From Methylobacterium brachiatum (GTDB lineage Bacteria; Pseudomonadota; Alphaproteobacteria; Rhizobiales; Beijerinckiaceae): a DNA stretch of 64,000 nucleotides. The notes under the pieces are model-generated. The model was given only the letters and a program-made list of their open reading frames with translations, was not told where the DNA came from and ran no database searches. The first letter of the stretch is position 1. Each line of letters starts with the position of its first letter. Of this stretch, positions 16,358-25,739 are shown in pieces. The position numbers were made by a program, and so were the translations under genes. The DNA lies in NCBI RefSeq assembly GCF_020523825.1, contig NZ_JAJALK010000004.1:186001-250000 (forward strand), read 5' to 3'.

Positions 16358-17589
16358 GTACCCTCCCGGGCATTGGTGTAGCGCCCAAATTCGAGCCGGG
16401 CGATGGAGCGGTTGTGCACCTCGTCCGGCCCGTCGGCCAGCCGCAGGGTGCGGATATGGGCGTACATCCTGGCCAGTCCGAAATCCTCGGACACGCCGGC
16501 GCCGCCATGGGCCTGGATCGCGTCGTCGATCACCTTGAGGGCGATCCGCGGGGCGGCGACCTTGATCATGGCGATCTCGAGCTTGGCGCCCTTGGCGCCG
16601 ACCTTGTCCATCATGTCGGCGGCCTTCAGGCAGAGCAGCCGGGTCATCTCGATGTCGATCCGCGCCTCCGCGACCCGCTGCTCCCAGACCGATTGCTCGC
16701 TGATGCGCTTGCCGAAGGCGACCCGCGAGACGAGCCGGCGCGCCATGGCCTCCAGCGCCGTTTCGGCCACCCCGATGGTGCGCATGCAATGGTGGATGCG
16801 CCCCGGCCCGAGCCGTCCCTGCGCGATCTCGAAGCCGCGCCCCTCGCCGAGGATCAGGTTCTCGGCCGGGACGCGCACGTTCTTCAGCACCACCTCGCCG
16901 TGGCCCTTGGGCGCGTCCTCGTAGCCGAAGACCGGGAGCAGGCGCTCGACGCGCAGGCCCGGCGCATCCATCGGGACGAGGATCTGCGATTGCTGCCGGT
17001 GGCGGGGGGCGTCCGGATCGGTCTTGCCCATCAGGATCGCGATCCGGCAACGTGGATCGCCGACGCCGGTGGACCACCATTTGCGGCCCTCGATGACGTA
17101 ATGCTCGCCGACCCGGCGGATCGCGGTCTCGATGTTGGTGGCGTCCGAGGAGGCGACGTCGGGCTCGGTCATCAGGAAGGCCGAGCGGATCGTCCCGTCC
17201 ATCAGCGGTCGCAGCCACTGCTCCTTCTGGGCCGGGCTGCCGTAGCGGTGCAGCACCTCCATGTTGCCGGTATCCGGCGCGGCGCAGTTGAAGCATTCCG
17301 ACGCGATCCCGACCTTGCCCATCTCCTCGGCGCAGAGCGCGTAATCGAGGTTGGTCAGGCCGGCGCCGCGGTATTCGTCCGTGTCATGCTCGGGGGAGGG
17401 CGGCAGGAACAGGTTCCACAGGCCCTCGCCGCGGGCCTTGTCCTTCAGCCGTTCCATTGTGGCCGAGGGCGCGCGGCTCGCCGCCCGCTCGGCCGCCACC
17501 GCGGCGGCGGCGGGCCGGATCGCATCGGCGATGAAGGTGCGGACCCGGGTCAGCCACTGCGTCTGGGACGGACAGAGGTCGAAATCCAC
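16354..17589 (-). CDS. Acyl-CoA dehydrogenase
   Basis: FAD flavoenzyme of the acyl-CoA dehydrogenase family, 411 residues, which introduces the alpha-beta double bond of an acyl-CoA. Recognisable segments are [16 protein letters not shown] in the flavin-binding middle domain, [29 protein letters not shown] in the C-terminal helical domain, and the terminal [15 protein letters not shown]. This is the long group that pairs with APH-like kinases (ACAD10/11 relatives). I start at GTG 17589 (read [12 protein letters not shown]) because the upstream open frame runs through a dispersed repeat. The following phosphotransferase gene overlaps it by 4 bases. Confidence 0.9.
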   Translation of the reverse strand: MDFDLCPSQTQWLTRVRTFIADAIRPAAAAVAAERAASRAPSATMERLKDKARGEGLWNLFLPPSPEHDTDEYRGAGLTNLDYALCAEEMGKVGIASECFNCAAPDTGNMEVLHRYGSPAQKEQWLRPLMDGTIRSAFLMTEPDVASSDATNIETAIRRVGEHYVIEGRKWWSTGVGDPRCRIAILMGKTDPDAPRHRQQSQILVPMDAPGLRVERLLPVFGYEDAPKGHGEVVLKNVRVPAENLILGEGRGFEIAQGRLGPGRIHHCMRTIGVAETALEAMARRLVSRVAFGKRISEQSVWEQRVAEARIDIEMTRLLCLKAADMMDKVGAKGAKLEIAMIKVAAPRIALKVIDDAIQAHGGAGVSEDFGLARMYAHIRTLRLADGPDEVHNRSIARLEFGRYTNAREGT

Positions 17590-17656
17590 GGCATCCGCTC
17601 CACTCTGGCCCAGCGCCGGATGCGCCGCCTCGATGACTTCGTCCGTCCCACCCAAT

Positions 17657-17773
17657 CCCTCATCCTGAGGCGCCCGGCGATCGCCGGGCCTCGAAGGAGC
17701 CCTCCAGCCCGCTTGCGATCCCTGGAAGCCTCCTTCGAGGGCTACGCTGCGCTTCGCCACCTCAGGATGAGGG
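17657..17773. repeat. Dispersed hairpin repeat (CCCTCATCCTGAGG family), copy 1
   Basis: A 117-bp imperfect inverted repeat. The left arm opens CCCTCATCCTGAGG and reaches CCTCGAAGGAG; the right arm runs CTCCTTCGAGG to CCTCAGGATGAGGG. It lies between the fused Liv ATPase gene and the acyl-CoA dehydrogenase gene. Further copies are at 20284-20393 and 50739-50852. It may terminate or stabilise the Liv transporter transcript. Confidence 0.85.
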
Positions 17774-17797
17774 GATGGGCGGGAGGCACGGGATTGC

Positions 17798-19303
17798 TTA
17801 CAAATACTTCGCCCCCATCTCGCCCGCGAAGCGGTCCGGCGGGCCTTCCCAGACGATGCGGGCCTGTTCCAGCACGTAGACCCGGTCGGCATGGGGAAGC
17901 GCGAAGGTGACGTTCTGCTCGCCGAGCAGGACGGTGATCGGCGTGGTCTGGCGCAGGCGTTCCAGGGCCTTCGACAGCAGCTCCAGGATCACCGGGGCGA
18001 GGCCGAGCGTCGGCTCGTCGAGGATCAGGAGGCGCGGGCGCATCATCAGGGCGCGGGCGATGGTCAGCATCTGCTGCTCGCCGCCGGACAGCGTGCGGGC
18101 GGTCTGGCCCTCGCGGGCCTTGAGGATCGGGAACAGCTCGTAGAGCCAGTCGCGCCGCTGCACGCTCTCGGCCTTGGTGACGTGCTGGCCGCCGAGATCC
18201 AGGTTCTCGCGCACGTTGAGATCGCCGAACAGCTCGCGGGTCTCCGGCACCTGGACGATGCCGGCCCGGGCGATCGCGGCGGGGCTCAAGCGCGCGAGAT
18301 CCTGGCCGTCGAACCGGATGGTCCCGGTATGCTGGACCAGCCCCGAGATGGCGTTGAACAGGGTGGTCTTGCCGGCGCCGTTGAGCCCCACCACCGAGAC
18401 GAACTCGCCCTCGTGGGCGTGGATCGCGGCGCTGCGCAGGGCCTGCGCCTTGCCGTAGAGCACGTCGACGCCCGCGACGGTGAGCAGCGAGTCGGGCTTG
18501 AACGCCGCCTCCGGGCGGGCCGCGGTCTCGATGCTGCCGCCGAGATAGACCCGGCGGACGGTCGGGTCGGCCATCACGGATTCGGCCGAGCCCTCGGCGA
18601 TGCGCTCGCCGAGATACATGGCGAAGACCCGGTCCACGAGGGCCGCGACGCTCTTCACGTTGTGGTCGACGAGGAGCACCGCCTTGCCCTCGTCGCGAAA
18701 GCCGCGGATCAGCTCGGAGAAGGCCGCGACCTCGCCCCCGGTCAGGCCCGCGAACGGCTCGTCCACCAGCACCACCCGGGGATCGCGGGCGATCGCCTTG
18801 GCGAGTTCCAGGCGGCGCAGATCCGCGAAGGGCAGGGTGCCGGGCCGCCGGTCAACGACCGCGCCGAGGCCGACGCGCTCGGCGATCTCCCGCGCCCGCC
18901 GCGCCACGTGCGGGTCCGCGGCCAGCCGGATCAGGCTGTCGGGCAGGAGGGCGAGGCTGATATTCTCCAGCACGGTCTGCCGCTGGAGCGGGCGGGCGTG
19001 CTGGAACACCAGGCCGACGCCAGAACGAGCGACCCGGTGGGCCGGCAGCCCGCCGATCTCGGCGCCGTCGAGGCGGATCGAGCCGGCGGTGGGCCGCTCG
19101 AGCCCCATGATCAGCTTCATCACGGTGGACTTGCCCGAGCCGTTCGGCCCGATCAGGCCCAGGATCTCCCCGGGTCGCAGGTCGAGGTCGATGTCCTTGA
19201 CCGCGACCAGGCCGCCGAACCGCTTGGTCAGGCCGCGCACGGTGAGGCAGGGTTCGGCGAGGGAGGCGGCGCGGGGCGGCGCGGGCCTGACGGCGACGGT
19301 CAT
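17798..19303 (-). CDS. Fused Liv-type ABC transporter ATPase (LivG-LivF)
   Basis: One 501-residue protein holds both ATPases of a branched-chain amino acid-type (HAAT) importer, which are normally two genes. Domain 1 (about 20-255, LivG-like): Walker [10 protein letters not shown] (52-60), a degenerate signature [13 protein letters not shown] as is usual in LivG, Walker B VVLVDEP, H-loop histidine in DHNVK. Domain 2 (about 273-501, LivF-like): Walker [10 protein letters not shown] (306-314), signature LSGGEQQ (405-411), Walker [15 protein letters not shown] short linker joins them. The ATG overlaps the LivM stop by 4 bases. The acyl-CoA genes lie downstream, so the solute may be an acid or amide fed to that pathway. 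Confidence 0.95.
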   Translation of the reverse strand: MTVAVRPAPPRAASLAEPCLTVRGLTKRFGGLVAVKDIDLDLRPGEILGLIGPNGSGKSTVMKLIMGLERPTAGSIRLDGAEIGGLPAHRVARSGVGLVFQHARPLQRQTVLENISLALLPDSLIRLAADPHVARRAREIAERVGLGAVVDRRPGTLPFADLRRLELAKAIARDPRVVLVDEPFAGLTGGEVAAFSELIRGFRDEGKAVLLVDHNVKSVAALVDRVFAMYLGERIAEGSAESVMADPTVRRVYLGGSIETAARPEAAFKPDSLLTVAGVDVLYGKAQALRSAAIHAHEGEFVSVVGLNGAGKTTLFNAISGLVQHTGTIRFDGQDLARLSPAAIARAGIVQVPETRELFGDLNVRENLDLGGQHVTKAESVQRRDWLYELFPILKAREGQTARTLSGGEQQMLTIARALMMRPRLLILDEPTLGLAPVILELLSKALERLRQTTPITVLLGEQNVTFALPHADRVYVLEQARIVWEGPPDRFAGEMGAKYL

Positions 19304-20220
19304 CGCGCTCTCCGGACGGATGCGAGGCCGAGCAGCCCCGAAGGCACGAACAGGATGACCAGCAGGGCCACCGCCGAGACCACGAAGGTCGAGAGGGGCC
19401 CGAGCGGCCGCAGCAGCTCGCCCGCGGCGATCAGGAACACGGCCCCCAGGGCGGCGCCCACGATGGTCCGGCGTCCGCCGAGCACCGCCGCGATGATCAC
19501 CTGGACGCCGACCGCGGTGTCGATCAGCGTGCCGACCGAGGCGGTGCCCATGTAGAAGACCACCAGACCGCCCGCGAGGCCCGAGAAGGCAGCGCTGACC
19601 GCAAAAGCCGCGAGCTTGTGCTTGGCGACGTTGAAGCCCAGCGCCCCGGTCACGATCGGGTCCTGGCCGGCGGCCTGGAGGATCAGCCCCGCGGGCGAGC
19701 GGGCGATGGCGGTGAGCACAAGCCCGGCAAAGGTCATGAAGCCGAGCGCGATCCAGTAATTCGTGTCGGCGTCGATGGAGATCACGTCCGGCACCGTGAG
19801 GCCGATCTCGCCGCCGGTGATCCCGGAGAACACCACGATCATGTTCTGCAGGAGCAGCACCGCGACCAGGGTGATGAGCCCGAAATACGGCCCCCGCACC
19901 TTCAGGGCCGGCAGCGCCAGGGCCAGGCCGCCGACCACCGCGAGCACGGTCCCGGCCGCCAGGCAGTAGGGGATCGGCACTTCGTAGCGGTTGTTGAGGA
20001 TGCCGGCCCCGTAGGCCCCGAGCCCGATCAGGAAGGTCGGGCCGAAATTCACCTCGCCGGCGAAGCCGAACAGCAGGTCCCAGGCCATGGCGAAGACGCC
20101 GAAGTAATACGCGATGGTCAGGAGCCCGAGGATGTAGCCCGAGACCCACCAGGGCAGGAACGCGGCCAGGGCGAGCGCCAGCAGCGCGACCCAGAAGCCC
20201 GGGGTGGAGAGGAGCTTCAT
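19300..20220 (-). CDS. Branched-chain amino acid-type ABC transporter permease (LivM-like)
   Basis: Inner-membrane permease, 306 residues, with about eight to ten hydrophobic segments from the N-terminus (FWVALLALALAAFLPWW) onward. The family core GEVNFGPTFLIGLGAYGAGIL and the coupling segment GLAGGLVVFYMGTASVG are typical of LivM, the second permease of HAAT importers. The last part, FVPSGLLGL, matches the usual LivM ending (FxPxGLxG). It is followed without a gap by the fused ATPase (4-base overlap). A dispersed repeat separates it from livH upstream. Confidence 0.9.
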   Translation of the reverse strand: MKLLSTPGFWVALLALALAAFLPWWVSGYILGLLTIAYYFGVFAMAWDLLFGFAGEVNFGPTFLIGLGAYGAGILNNRYEVPIPYCLAAGTVLAVVGGLALALPALKVRGPYFGLITLVAVLLLQNMIVVFSGITGGEIGLTVPDVISIDADTNYWIALGFMTFAGLVLTAIARSPAGLILQAAGQDPIVTGALGFNVAKHKLAAFAVSAAFSGLAGGLVVFYMGTASVGTLIDTAVGVQVIIAAVLGGRRTIVGAALGAVFLIAAGELLRPLGPLSTFVVSAVALLVILFVPSGLLGLASVRRAR

Positions 20221-20283
20221 GGGGTCAGCCTCATCGGTGAAACGACCGACCTCACTCGGGACCGAGACCCGTCCCGCCCAAAC

Positions 20284-20393
20284 CCCTCATCCTGAGGTGC
20301 CGCGCCAGCGGCCTCGAAGGAGACCTCCAGGGATCGCGCGCCCGGCTGGAGACCTCCTTCGAGGCCTGCGCTGCGCGCCTGCACCTCAGGATG
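20284..20393. repeat. Dispersed hairpin repeat (CCCTCATCCTGAGG family), copy 2
   Basis: A 110-bp imperfect inverted repeat with the same outer arms (CCCTCATCCTGAGG and CCTCAGGATG) and inner arms (CCTCGAAGGAG, CTCCTTCGAGG) as the copies at 17657 and 50739. It lies in the 211-base gap between the livH-like and livM-like genes, inside an otherwise tightly packed operon, where it could create polarity or an mRNA processing site. Confidence 0.85.
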
Positions 20394-20431
20394 CGGGCGC
20401 AGGCTGGGGGCCCGTGGGGTGGAAGAAACCA

Positions 20432-21307
20432 TCACCGCCGCCCCAGCAGGCCCTGCGGGCGCAGGTACATCACGGCCACGAGCAGCAGCAGCGCCGGGAT
20501 CACCCGGTAGGCCGGGGAGATCAGGTAGGCGGTGGCGGTCTCGAGATAGCCGACCACGTAGGCCGCGATCAGCGAGCCGGTGACGCTGCCCAAGCCCCCC
20601 AGCACCACGATCGAGAAGGCGCTCGCCGTGAGCGGGCCCACCGAATAGGACGAGACGCCCAGGAACATCCCGAGCAGCACACCGGCGATGCCGGCGAGCA
20701 GCCCGTAGATCGCCCAGACCGCGACGTAGATCCGGGACATGTCGTGGCCGAGCAGCGTGACCCCGCGGGGGTTCATGGAGGCGGCGAGGAGGACCTTGCC
20801 GGCGCGCGCCTTGTTCACGAACAGCCAGAGCAGGCCGATCACGATCCAGCAGATCACCGCGGTGAAGATCTCGTTCTTCGGCGTGCGCACCCCGGCGATC
20901 TCGATCACGCCCTCGACGATCGGCAGCACCGTCTTCGGGTTGTCGGTGAAGAAGTAGGCGACGAGCTCCTGGATCATGATCCCCCAGAGCAGGGTGCCGG
21001 TGAGCACGAAGATCTCTTTCTCCTCGCGCGGGATCGCGCGGCTGCGCTCGATCGGGGCGACGATCGCGAAGTAGGTCACCAGGGCGGCGGCCAGGCCGCA
21101 CAGGATGCCGATGCCGGCGCCCGCGTAGGAGCCGAGGCCGAACTGGGACGAGGCCGCCCAGGCCGCGACCGCGGCCATCACCATCAGCGCGCCGTGCGAG
21201 AGGTTCAGCACGCCGGAGACGCCGAAGATCAGGGTGAAGCCCATCGCGCCGAGCGCGTAGAGCGCCGAGATCGCGAAGCCGTCGACGAGGATCTGAAGCC
21301 CGATCAT
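20432..21307 (-). CDS. Branched-chain amino acid-type ABC transporter permease (LivH-like)
   Basis: Inner-membrane permease of 291 residues with about eight hydrophobic helices. LivH hallmarks are the early GFTLIFGVSGVLNLSHGAL (about 23-41), the coupling loop SRAIPREEKE before the next helix, and VVLGGLGSVTGSLIAAYVVG followed by the C-terminal PQGLLGRR. It starts 19 bases after the substrate-binding protein stop, in the same minus-strand operon. Works with LivM-like and the fused ATPase to import a small organic solute. Confidence 0.92.
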   Translation of the reverse strand: MIGLQILVDGFAISALYALGAMGFTLIFGVSGVLNLSHGALMVMAAVAAWAASSQFGLGSYAGAGIGILCGLAAALVTYFAIVAPIERSRAIPREEKEIFVLTGTLLWGIMIQELVAYFFTDNPKTVLPIVEGVIEIAGVRTPKNEIFTAVICWIVIGLLWLFVNKARAGKVLLAASMNPRGVTLLGHDMSRIYVAVWAIYGLLAGIAGVLLGMFLGVSSYSVGPLTASAFSIVVLGGLGSVTGSLIAAYVVGYLETATAYLISPAYRVIPALLLLVAVMYLRPQGLLGRR

Positions 21308-21326
21308 CGCGCTCTCCCCGCCCGCA

Positions 21327-22586
21327 TCACTGCACCGCCGGCTTGACCGCGGGCGGGAGGACCAGCTTGCCGTTGGCCACCTCCGTCGGCCAGATCGCGA
21401 CCTGCTTGCCGCTCTGCCACTGGGCCAGCAGCCCGGTGACGAAGCCCCGCCCGTACCTGATCGAGTGGGTGAAGGTCTCGTCCTTGCCGTAGAACTGGAT
21501 CCGCCCGACCGTGCCGAGCCAGTCGGTCTTCTCCAGGGCGTCGACCAGCTTGTCGGCTTCGGTGGAACCGGCGCGCTTCACCGCGTCCGCGGTGTAATGC
21601 ATGGCGTCGTAGGCCATGTAGCCCGCGTAGGACGGGGCGCCGCCGAAGCGCTTGATGTAGGCGTCGGTGAAGGCGTTCGTCTTCTCGGTCATCGCCACGC
21701 CCGGCACCGCGATGGCGTCGAACAGCACGCCCTGCGTGCCGCCGTTGGTGTTGGCCCAGAAGCTCGAGGAGGTCGCCTGGCCGCTGATGCCGGTCATGGC
21801 GATCGGAACCTGCTGGTTCTGCCATTGCACGGTCGGCTGCACCCCGACATGGGCGATGCCGGTCACGATCAGGTCGGGCTTGGCCGCCTCGATCTTGTTG
21901 TAGATCGGGGTGAAGTCGCCCGTATCCGGCGAGAACCGGACATGCTCCACCACCTTCAGCCCGGCCTTGGGGAGGCATTCCTCGTAGGCCGCGTCCAGCG
22001 GGCGGGTCCAGGCCGCGTCCTCGCTCATGATCGCGGCGGACTTGGCCTTGAGCAGCCCGACCAGCGCCTCCTTGGCCGAGTCGCAGACCGACTGCGCCAG
22101 GGCGTGCGAGGTCAGGTAGCCGTGGAAGGTGTAGCGGTTGCGCGCGTAGTCCTTGTGGACCGCGACGCTGATCTCGTTGGAGGCCGCCCCGGGCGTGATC
22201 ATCGGGGTCTTGAGCCGGGCCGACCACGGCATCAGGGCCAGCACGACCTCGGAGATGTAGCTGGCGATGACGAGGTTGACCTTGTCCTCGCTGACCGCCC
22301 GCTGGAAGGCGCGGACCGCGTCGGAGGCGGAACTCTTGTCGTCGTAGGTCACGACCTGGATCTGGCGCCCGTCGATGCCGCCCTGGGCGTTGATCTCGTC
22401 GGCGGCGAGCTGGACCGCCTTCGGAATCGCGGACCCGGCCACCGACTGCGCCTCGGCGATCACCCCGATCTTGATCGGGTCGGCGGCGCGGGCCTGCCCG
22501 GTGAGCATCAATCCCGCCGCGAGCAGCGCGGGCAGCGTGCGCCGAATCGGGGCACGCCGAGCGACGACGCGCACGGTCTCGGACAT
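21327..22586 (-). CDS. Periplasmic substrate-binding protein of Liv-type ABC transporter
   Basis: HAAT-family binding protein, 419 residues. A Sec signal peptide spans about residues 1-34 (PALLAAGLMLTGQARA then ADPIKIG). The type 1 periplasmic fold is evident from IKIGVIAEAQSVAG, AVQLAADEINAQGGIDGR and VTYDDKSSASDAVRAFQRAV, the classic Peripla_BP_6 opening. I chose ATG 22586 because GAGGA lies 7-8 bases upstream; the very long open frame further back is antisense to the cyclase gene. First gene of the transporter operon. A stem-loop directly precedes its ribosome-binding site. Ligand not predictable; amino acids, amides, aromatic or aliphatic acids are all known in the family. Confidence 0.92.
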   Translation of the reverse strand: MSETVRVVARRAPIRRTLPALLAAGLMLTGQARAADPIKIGVIAEAQSVAGSAIPKAVQLAADEINAQGGIDGRQIQVVTYDDKSSASDAVRAFQRAVSEDKVNLVIASYISEVVLALMPWSARLKTPMITPGAASNEISVAVHKDYARNRYTFHGYLTSHALAQSVCDSAKEALVGLLKAKSAAIMSEDAAWTRPLDAAYEECLPKAGLKVVEHVRFSPDTGDFTPIYNKIEAAKPDLIVTGIAHVGVQPTVQWQNQQVPIAMTGISGQATSSSFWANTNGGTQGVLFDAIAVPGVAMTEKTNAFTDAYIKRFGGAPSYAGYMAYDAMHYTADAVKRAGSTEADKLVDALEKTDWLGTVGRIQFYGKDETFTHSIRYGRGFVTGLLAQWQSGKQVAIWPTEVANGKLVLPPAVKPAVQ

Positions 22587-22597
22587 CGGCGATTCCT

Positions 22598-22638
22598 CAT
22601 CCCAGGTGCCCGAATTTTTTATTCGCGGGCTTGGGATG
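22598..22638 (-). promoter_or_regulatory. Leader hairpin abutting the ribosome-binding site of the binding-protein gene
   Basis: On the minus-strand transcript, CATCCCA pairs with TGGGATG (7 bp). Further in, GCCC/GGGC and GAAT/ATTC pair around a two-base bulge, with a loop of six A. The 3' arm ends directly at AGGA of the ribosome-binding site, 12 bases before the start codon at 22586. Folding could restrict translation start. The remainder of the 312-base divergent gap shows no other recognisable element. Confidence 0.5.
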
Positions 22639-22898
22639 AACTGTATCCGCGCCAAAGCAGAGCACAAGACCTGCGTCGGGATCGGCCGGTGACGTTTCGG
22701 CCCAGTCGTTTTCCGCCCGGGGTATCGACTCGCTGCGCGCCGGCCTAGGCTCGGGGTGGCGCCGCGAAACGCGGGCCCGACAGCCTCGAAGAAGGGCGAC
22801 GGACAGGTGAGGAACGCACGCTCGGCCGCGGCCGGGGTTCGCCCCGGACCGCGGCCCCGGATTCCGGCGACGCGCCTGCTGCCGCGGGGAACGCGCGC

Positions 22899-23924
22899 AT
22901 GAGCCTGCGCTGGACCCGGCGCCCCGAGGGCTCGACCTGGGGGGATTTCGGTCCCGACGACGAGCGCGGGCGGCTGAACCTCCTGACCCCCGAGAAGGTC
23001 CGCCAGGGCGTCGCCGAGGTGCGCGAGGGCCTGACCTTCTGCCTCAGCCTGCCTCTCGACCTGCCGGGCGGCAACGTCCTCAATCCGCGCCGGCACCCGC
23101 CGCAGATCACCCCGACCCGGCGGGCCGACGGCCGCCCGAACATGAACTTCCCGGTCTGCGAGGAGGTCGACGGCGCCACCGACGTGATCTGCGACGACCG
23201 CGCCCTGATCCACCTGCAATACTCGACGCAGTGGGACTCGTTCGCCCATGTCGGCTCGCTGTTCGATGCCGACGGCGCGGGCGCCGCGCCGACCTTCTAC
23301 AACGGCTTTCGCGGCGGCCGGGACATCGTCGGGCCGAGCACCCCCGAGGCCGCCGACCAGCCCTCCCGGGCGAAAAAGCTCGGGATCGAGCGGCTGGCCG
23401 AGGTCGGCATGCAGGGCCGCGCCGTGATGATCGACCTGCGCGCCCATCTCGGCGACGCCAAGGCCAAGGTCGGCTACGACCAGCTCGCCGGCATCATCGC
23501 GGCCGACGCGGTCGTGATCGAGCCCGGCGACATGGTCTGCCTGCATACCGGCTTCGCCGAGCGGCTGATCGCCATGGGCGGGGCGCCCGATCCGAAGCAG
23601 GTCCACAACCTCTGCGCCGGGCTCGACGGCCGGGACCCGCGGCTCCTCGACTGGATCACTCGCTCGGGCCTCTGCGCGCTGATCGCCGACAACTACGCCG
23701 TCGAGGCCTATCCAGCCGGGATAGGGCCGGCCTGCTGCGCGACCCTGCCGCTCCACGAGCACTGCCTGTTCAAGCTCGGGGTCAATCTCGGCGAGCTGTG
23801 GCACCTGACGCCGCTCGCCGACTGGCTGCGCGCCCATGGGCGCAACCGCTTCCTGCTCACCGCGCCGCCGCTCCGCCTGCCGGGCGCGGTCGGCTCGCCG
23901 GTGACGCCGGTCGCGACGGTGTGA
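22899..23924 (+). CDS. Cyclase family protein (kynurenine formamidase-like)
   Basis: Member of the bacterial cyclase/arylformamidase-like family (PF04199 type), metal-dependent hydrolases of amides or lactones, 341 residues. The metal-site motif HGTHxDxxxH of formamidases appears as the subfamily variant QWDSFAHVGSLFD (about 108-120), so the first histidine is replaced. Downstream VCLHTGFAERL and the late block LPLHEHCLFKLGVNLGE with EHC fit the same subfamily. No tryptophan-catabolism genes are near, so a formamidase role is not supported. It leads a plus-strand set with a 3-hydroxyacyl-CoA dehydrogenase 10 bases downstream, and may open a cyclic or amide precursor for that pathway. Confidence 0.82.
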   Translation: MSLRWTRRPEGSTWGDFGPDDERGRLNLLTPEKVRQGVAEVREGLTFCLSLPLDLPGGNVLNPRRHPPQITPTRRADGRPNMNFPVCEEVDGATDVICDDRALIHLQYSTQWDSFAHVGSLFDADGAGAAPTFYNGFRGGRDIVGPSTPEAADQPSRAKKLGIERLAEVGMQGRAVMIDLRAHLGDAKAKVGYDQLAGIIAADAVVIEPGDMVCLHTGFAERLIAMGGAPDPKQVHNLCAGLDGRDPRLLDWITRSGLCALIADNYAVEAYPAGIGPACCATLPLHEHCLFKLGVNLGELWHLTPLADWLRAHGRNRFLLTAPPLRLPGAVGSPVTPVATV

Positions 23925-23934
23925 GGGAGACACC

Positions 23935-24885
23935 ATGACGGAAATCGCGATCGTCGGCGGCGGCCTGATGGGCCACGGCATCGCCCTGGTTCTGGCGCTC
24001 CACGGGCATGCCGTGCGGATCACCGACACGGATGCGCAGACCCGCGCCCGGGTGCCGGCGCTCATGGAATCGGCTCTGGCGACCCTGCAGGAGGCGGGCG
24101 CCGCCCCGGACGGCTGGGATTCCGCGCGGCTCGCCCAGGCCGTCCGGGTCGAGGCGGAACTCGGACCGGCGGTGGCGGGGGCCGACTTGGTCATCGAGGC
24201 GATCACCGAGAACCCGGAGGCCAAGCGGGCCCTGTTCGCCGCGCTCGACCGGCTCTGCCCGGCCGACACGATCCTGGCCAGCAACACCAGCTATCTCGAC
24301 GTCTTCCCGCTGATCCCGCAGGCCCGGCAGGCGCGGGCGCTGGTGATGCACTGGTACACGCCGCCCTACATCGTCGACCTCGTCGACGTGGTCCTGGGCC
24401 CCGGCACGGATCCGGCGGTGATCGCGGCGATGCGCGACCTCGTGCTCGGCCTCGGGCAGGTGCCGATCGTGCTCAAGCGCTTCATCCCCGGCTACGTCGC
24501 CAACCGGATCCAGTCGGCGATCAGCGCCGAGGTGTTCCGGCTGCTGGACGAGGGCATCGCCGCGCCGCGCGACATCGACGACGCGATCATCCACGGGCTG
24601 AGCTTACGCATCCCGATCCTCGGCCACCTCGCCAAGGCCGACTTCACCGGGCTGGAGCTGACCCAGCGCGCCCTGGCGAATGCCAGCTACGCGCCGCCCC
24701 CGTCGCGGACCCGGTCGGAGACCCTGGACGCGCTCTGCGCTGAGGGCCGGACCGGGGTGATGGCCGGCCGGGGCTATTTCGACTGGGGCGGGCGCGAGCC
24801 GGAGGAGCTGTTCCGCGAGCGCGACCGCAAGCTCCTGGCGCTCAAGCGGGCGATGGCCGGGATCGGCCGGATGGAGGGCACATGA
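23935..24885 (+). CDS. 3-hydroxyacyl-CoA dehydrogenase family protein (NAD-binding)
   Basis: Two-domain 3-hydroxyacyl-CoA dehydrogenase-like protein, 316 residues. The Rossmann motif is VGGGLMGHGIAL (6-17), the catalytic region shows ASNTSYLDVFPL and the histidine in VMHWYTPPYIVDLV, and the C-terminal helical domain starts near GYVANRIQSAISAEVFRLL. The common HFFNP segment reads HWYTPP, hinting at a substrate different from a straight-chain acyl-CoA. Related enzymes oxidise L-carnitine, L-gulonate or hydroxy acids. AGGGAG precedes the ATG; the next gene overlaps by 4 bases (ATGA). Likely oxidises a beta-hydroxy acid to a keto acid for the nearby BKACE. Confidence 0.88.
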   Translation: MTEIAIVGGGLMGHGIALVLALHGHAVRITDTDAQTRARVPALMESALATLQEAGAAPDGWDSARLAQAVRVEAELGPAVAGADLVIEAITENPEAKRALFAALDRLCPADTILASNTSYLDVFPLIPQARQARALVMHWYTPPYIVDLVDVVLGPGTDPAVIAAMRDLVLGLGQVPIVLKRFIPGYVANRIQSAISAEVFRLLDEGIAAPRDIDDAIIHGLSLRIPILGHLAKADFTGLELTQRALANASYAPPPSRTRSETLDALCAEGRTGVMAGRGYFDWGGREPEELFRERDRKLLALKRAMAGIGRMEGT

Positions 24886-25640
24886 TCGGCGCGGACCTGT
24901 CCGGACGGCGCATCCTCGTCACCGGCGCCTCCTCGGGCATCGGGCTGGCCACGGTGACGCTGTTCGCCCGCAACGGCGCCAGCGTGGCCCTGAACCACCT
25001 GCCCGACGATCCCCGCGGCCCCGCGGAGGCCGAACGTCTCGCCGCCGAAGGCCTGGCCGTGATGGCGTTGCCCGGGGACGTGTCCCGGCCCGGCGAGGCC
25101 GAGGCGATGGTGGCGGCCGGGATCGCGGCGCTCGGCGGCCTCGACGTGCTGGTCAACAATGCCGGGACCTCCGGCACCACCGCGCCCATCGCCTTCGAGG
25201 ATCTCGACGCGATGACCGAGGATTTTTGGGCCACGATCCTGGCGACGAACCTGATCGGCCCGTACCGGTGCGCCAGAGCCGCAGCGGCCAGTCTGAAAGA
25301 AAGCCGCGGGACGATCGTCAACACCGCCTCCGTGGCCGGGCTCGGGCGGCGGGGCTCCTCGATCGCCTATTCGGCCAGCAAGGCCGGGCTGATCAACCTG
25401 ACCCGCAGCCTCGCCCGGGCGCTGGCCCCGGAGGTGCGCGTCAACGCGGTCGCCCCGGGCCTCGTCGCCACCCCCTGGACCGAGCCCTGGCCGGAAGCCC
25501 GCAAGGCCGCCACCGTGCAGCACACGATGCTGCGCCGCATGGCCCAGCCCGAGGATATCGCCGAGACGATTTTTTTCCTTGCTGCAGGGGCCGCCTACAT
25601 CACCGGCGAGACCATCACGGTGGATGGCGGGGCGATGTAG
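24882..25640 (+). CDS. SDR family oxidoreductase
   Basis: Classical short-chain dehydrogenase, 252 residues. The cofactor motif is TGASSGIGLATV (13-24), VNNAGTSG is the structural motif, the catalytic serine is in NTASVAGL, and YSASK provides YxxxK. It ends ITGETITVDGG. The asparagine-histidine (NHLP) after strand 2 suggests NADP preference is possible. The start overlaps the previous gene by 4 bases, so it is co-translated with the hydroxyacyl-CoA dehydrogenase. Expected role: a second oxidation or reduction in the same catabolic route; substrate unknown. Confidence 0.9.
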   Translation: MIGADLSGRRILVTGASSGIGLATVTLFARNGASVALNHLPDDPRGPAEAERLAAEGLAVMALPGDVSRPGEAEAMVAAGIAALGGLDVLVNNAGTSGTTAPIAFEDLDAMTEDFWATILATNLIGPYRCARAAAASLKESRGTIVNTASVAGLGRRGSSIAYSASKAGLINLTRSLARALAPEVRVNAVAPGLVATPWTEPWPEARKAATVQHTMLRRMAQPEDIAETIFFLAAGAAYITGETITVDGGAM

Positions 25641-25717
25641 CGGGGCTCAGGCTCCTGCGGGGAGCGACGTCTATCGAGGTTTGGAGCGCGATCGCTCTCG
25701 AAGGCCGCGCGGTGCTC

Positions 25718-25739
25718 CCTCTCCCGCACGGGAGAGGGG
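25718..25739. repeat. REP-like palindrome (CCCTCTCCCG family), single copy
   Basis: A 22-bp palindrome CCCTCTCCCG-CA-CGGGAGAGGG, the same family as the pair at 14371-14464. It lies in the 268-base gap between the SDR gene and the BKACE gene, which holds no other recognised feature. Confidence 0.8.

Noticed and set aside
22587..24287. N-terminal extension of the Liv binding protein to 986 residues
   Set aside because: It runs antisense to the cyclase and 3-hydroxyacyl-CoA dehydrogenase genes; a signal peptide and ribosome-binding site mark ATG 22586.
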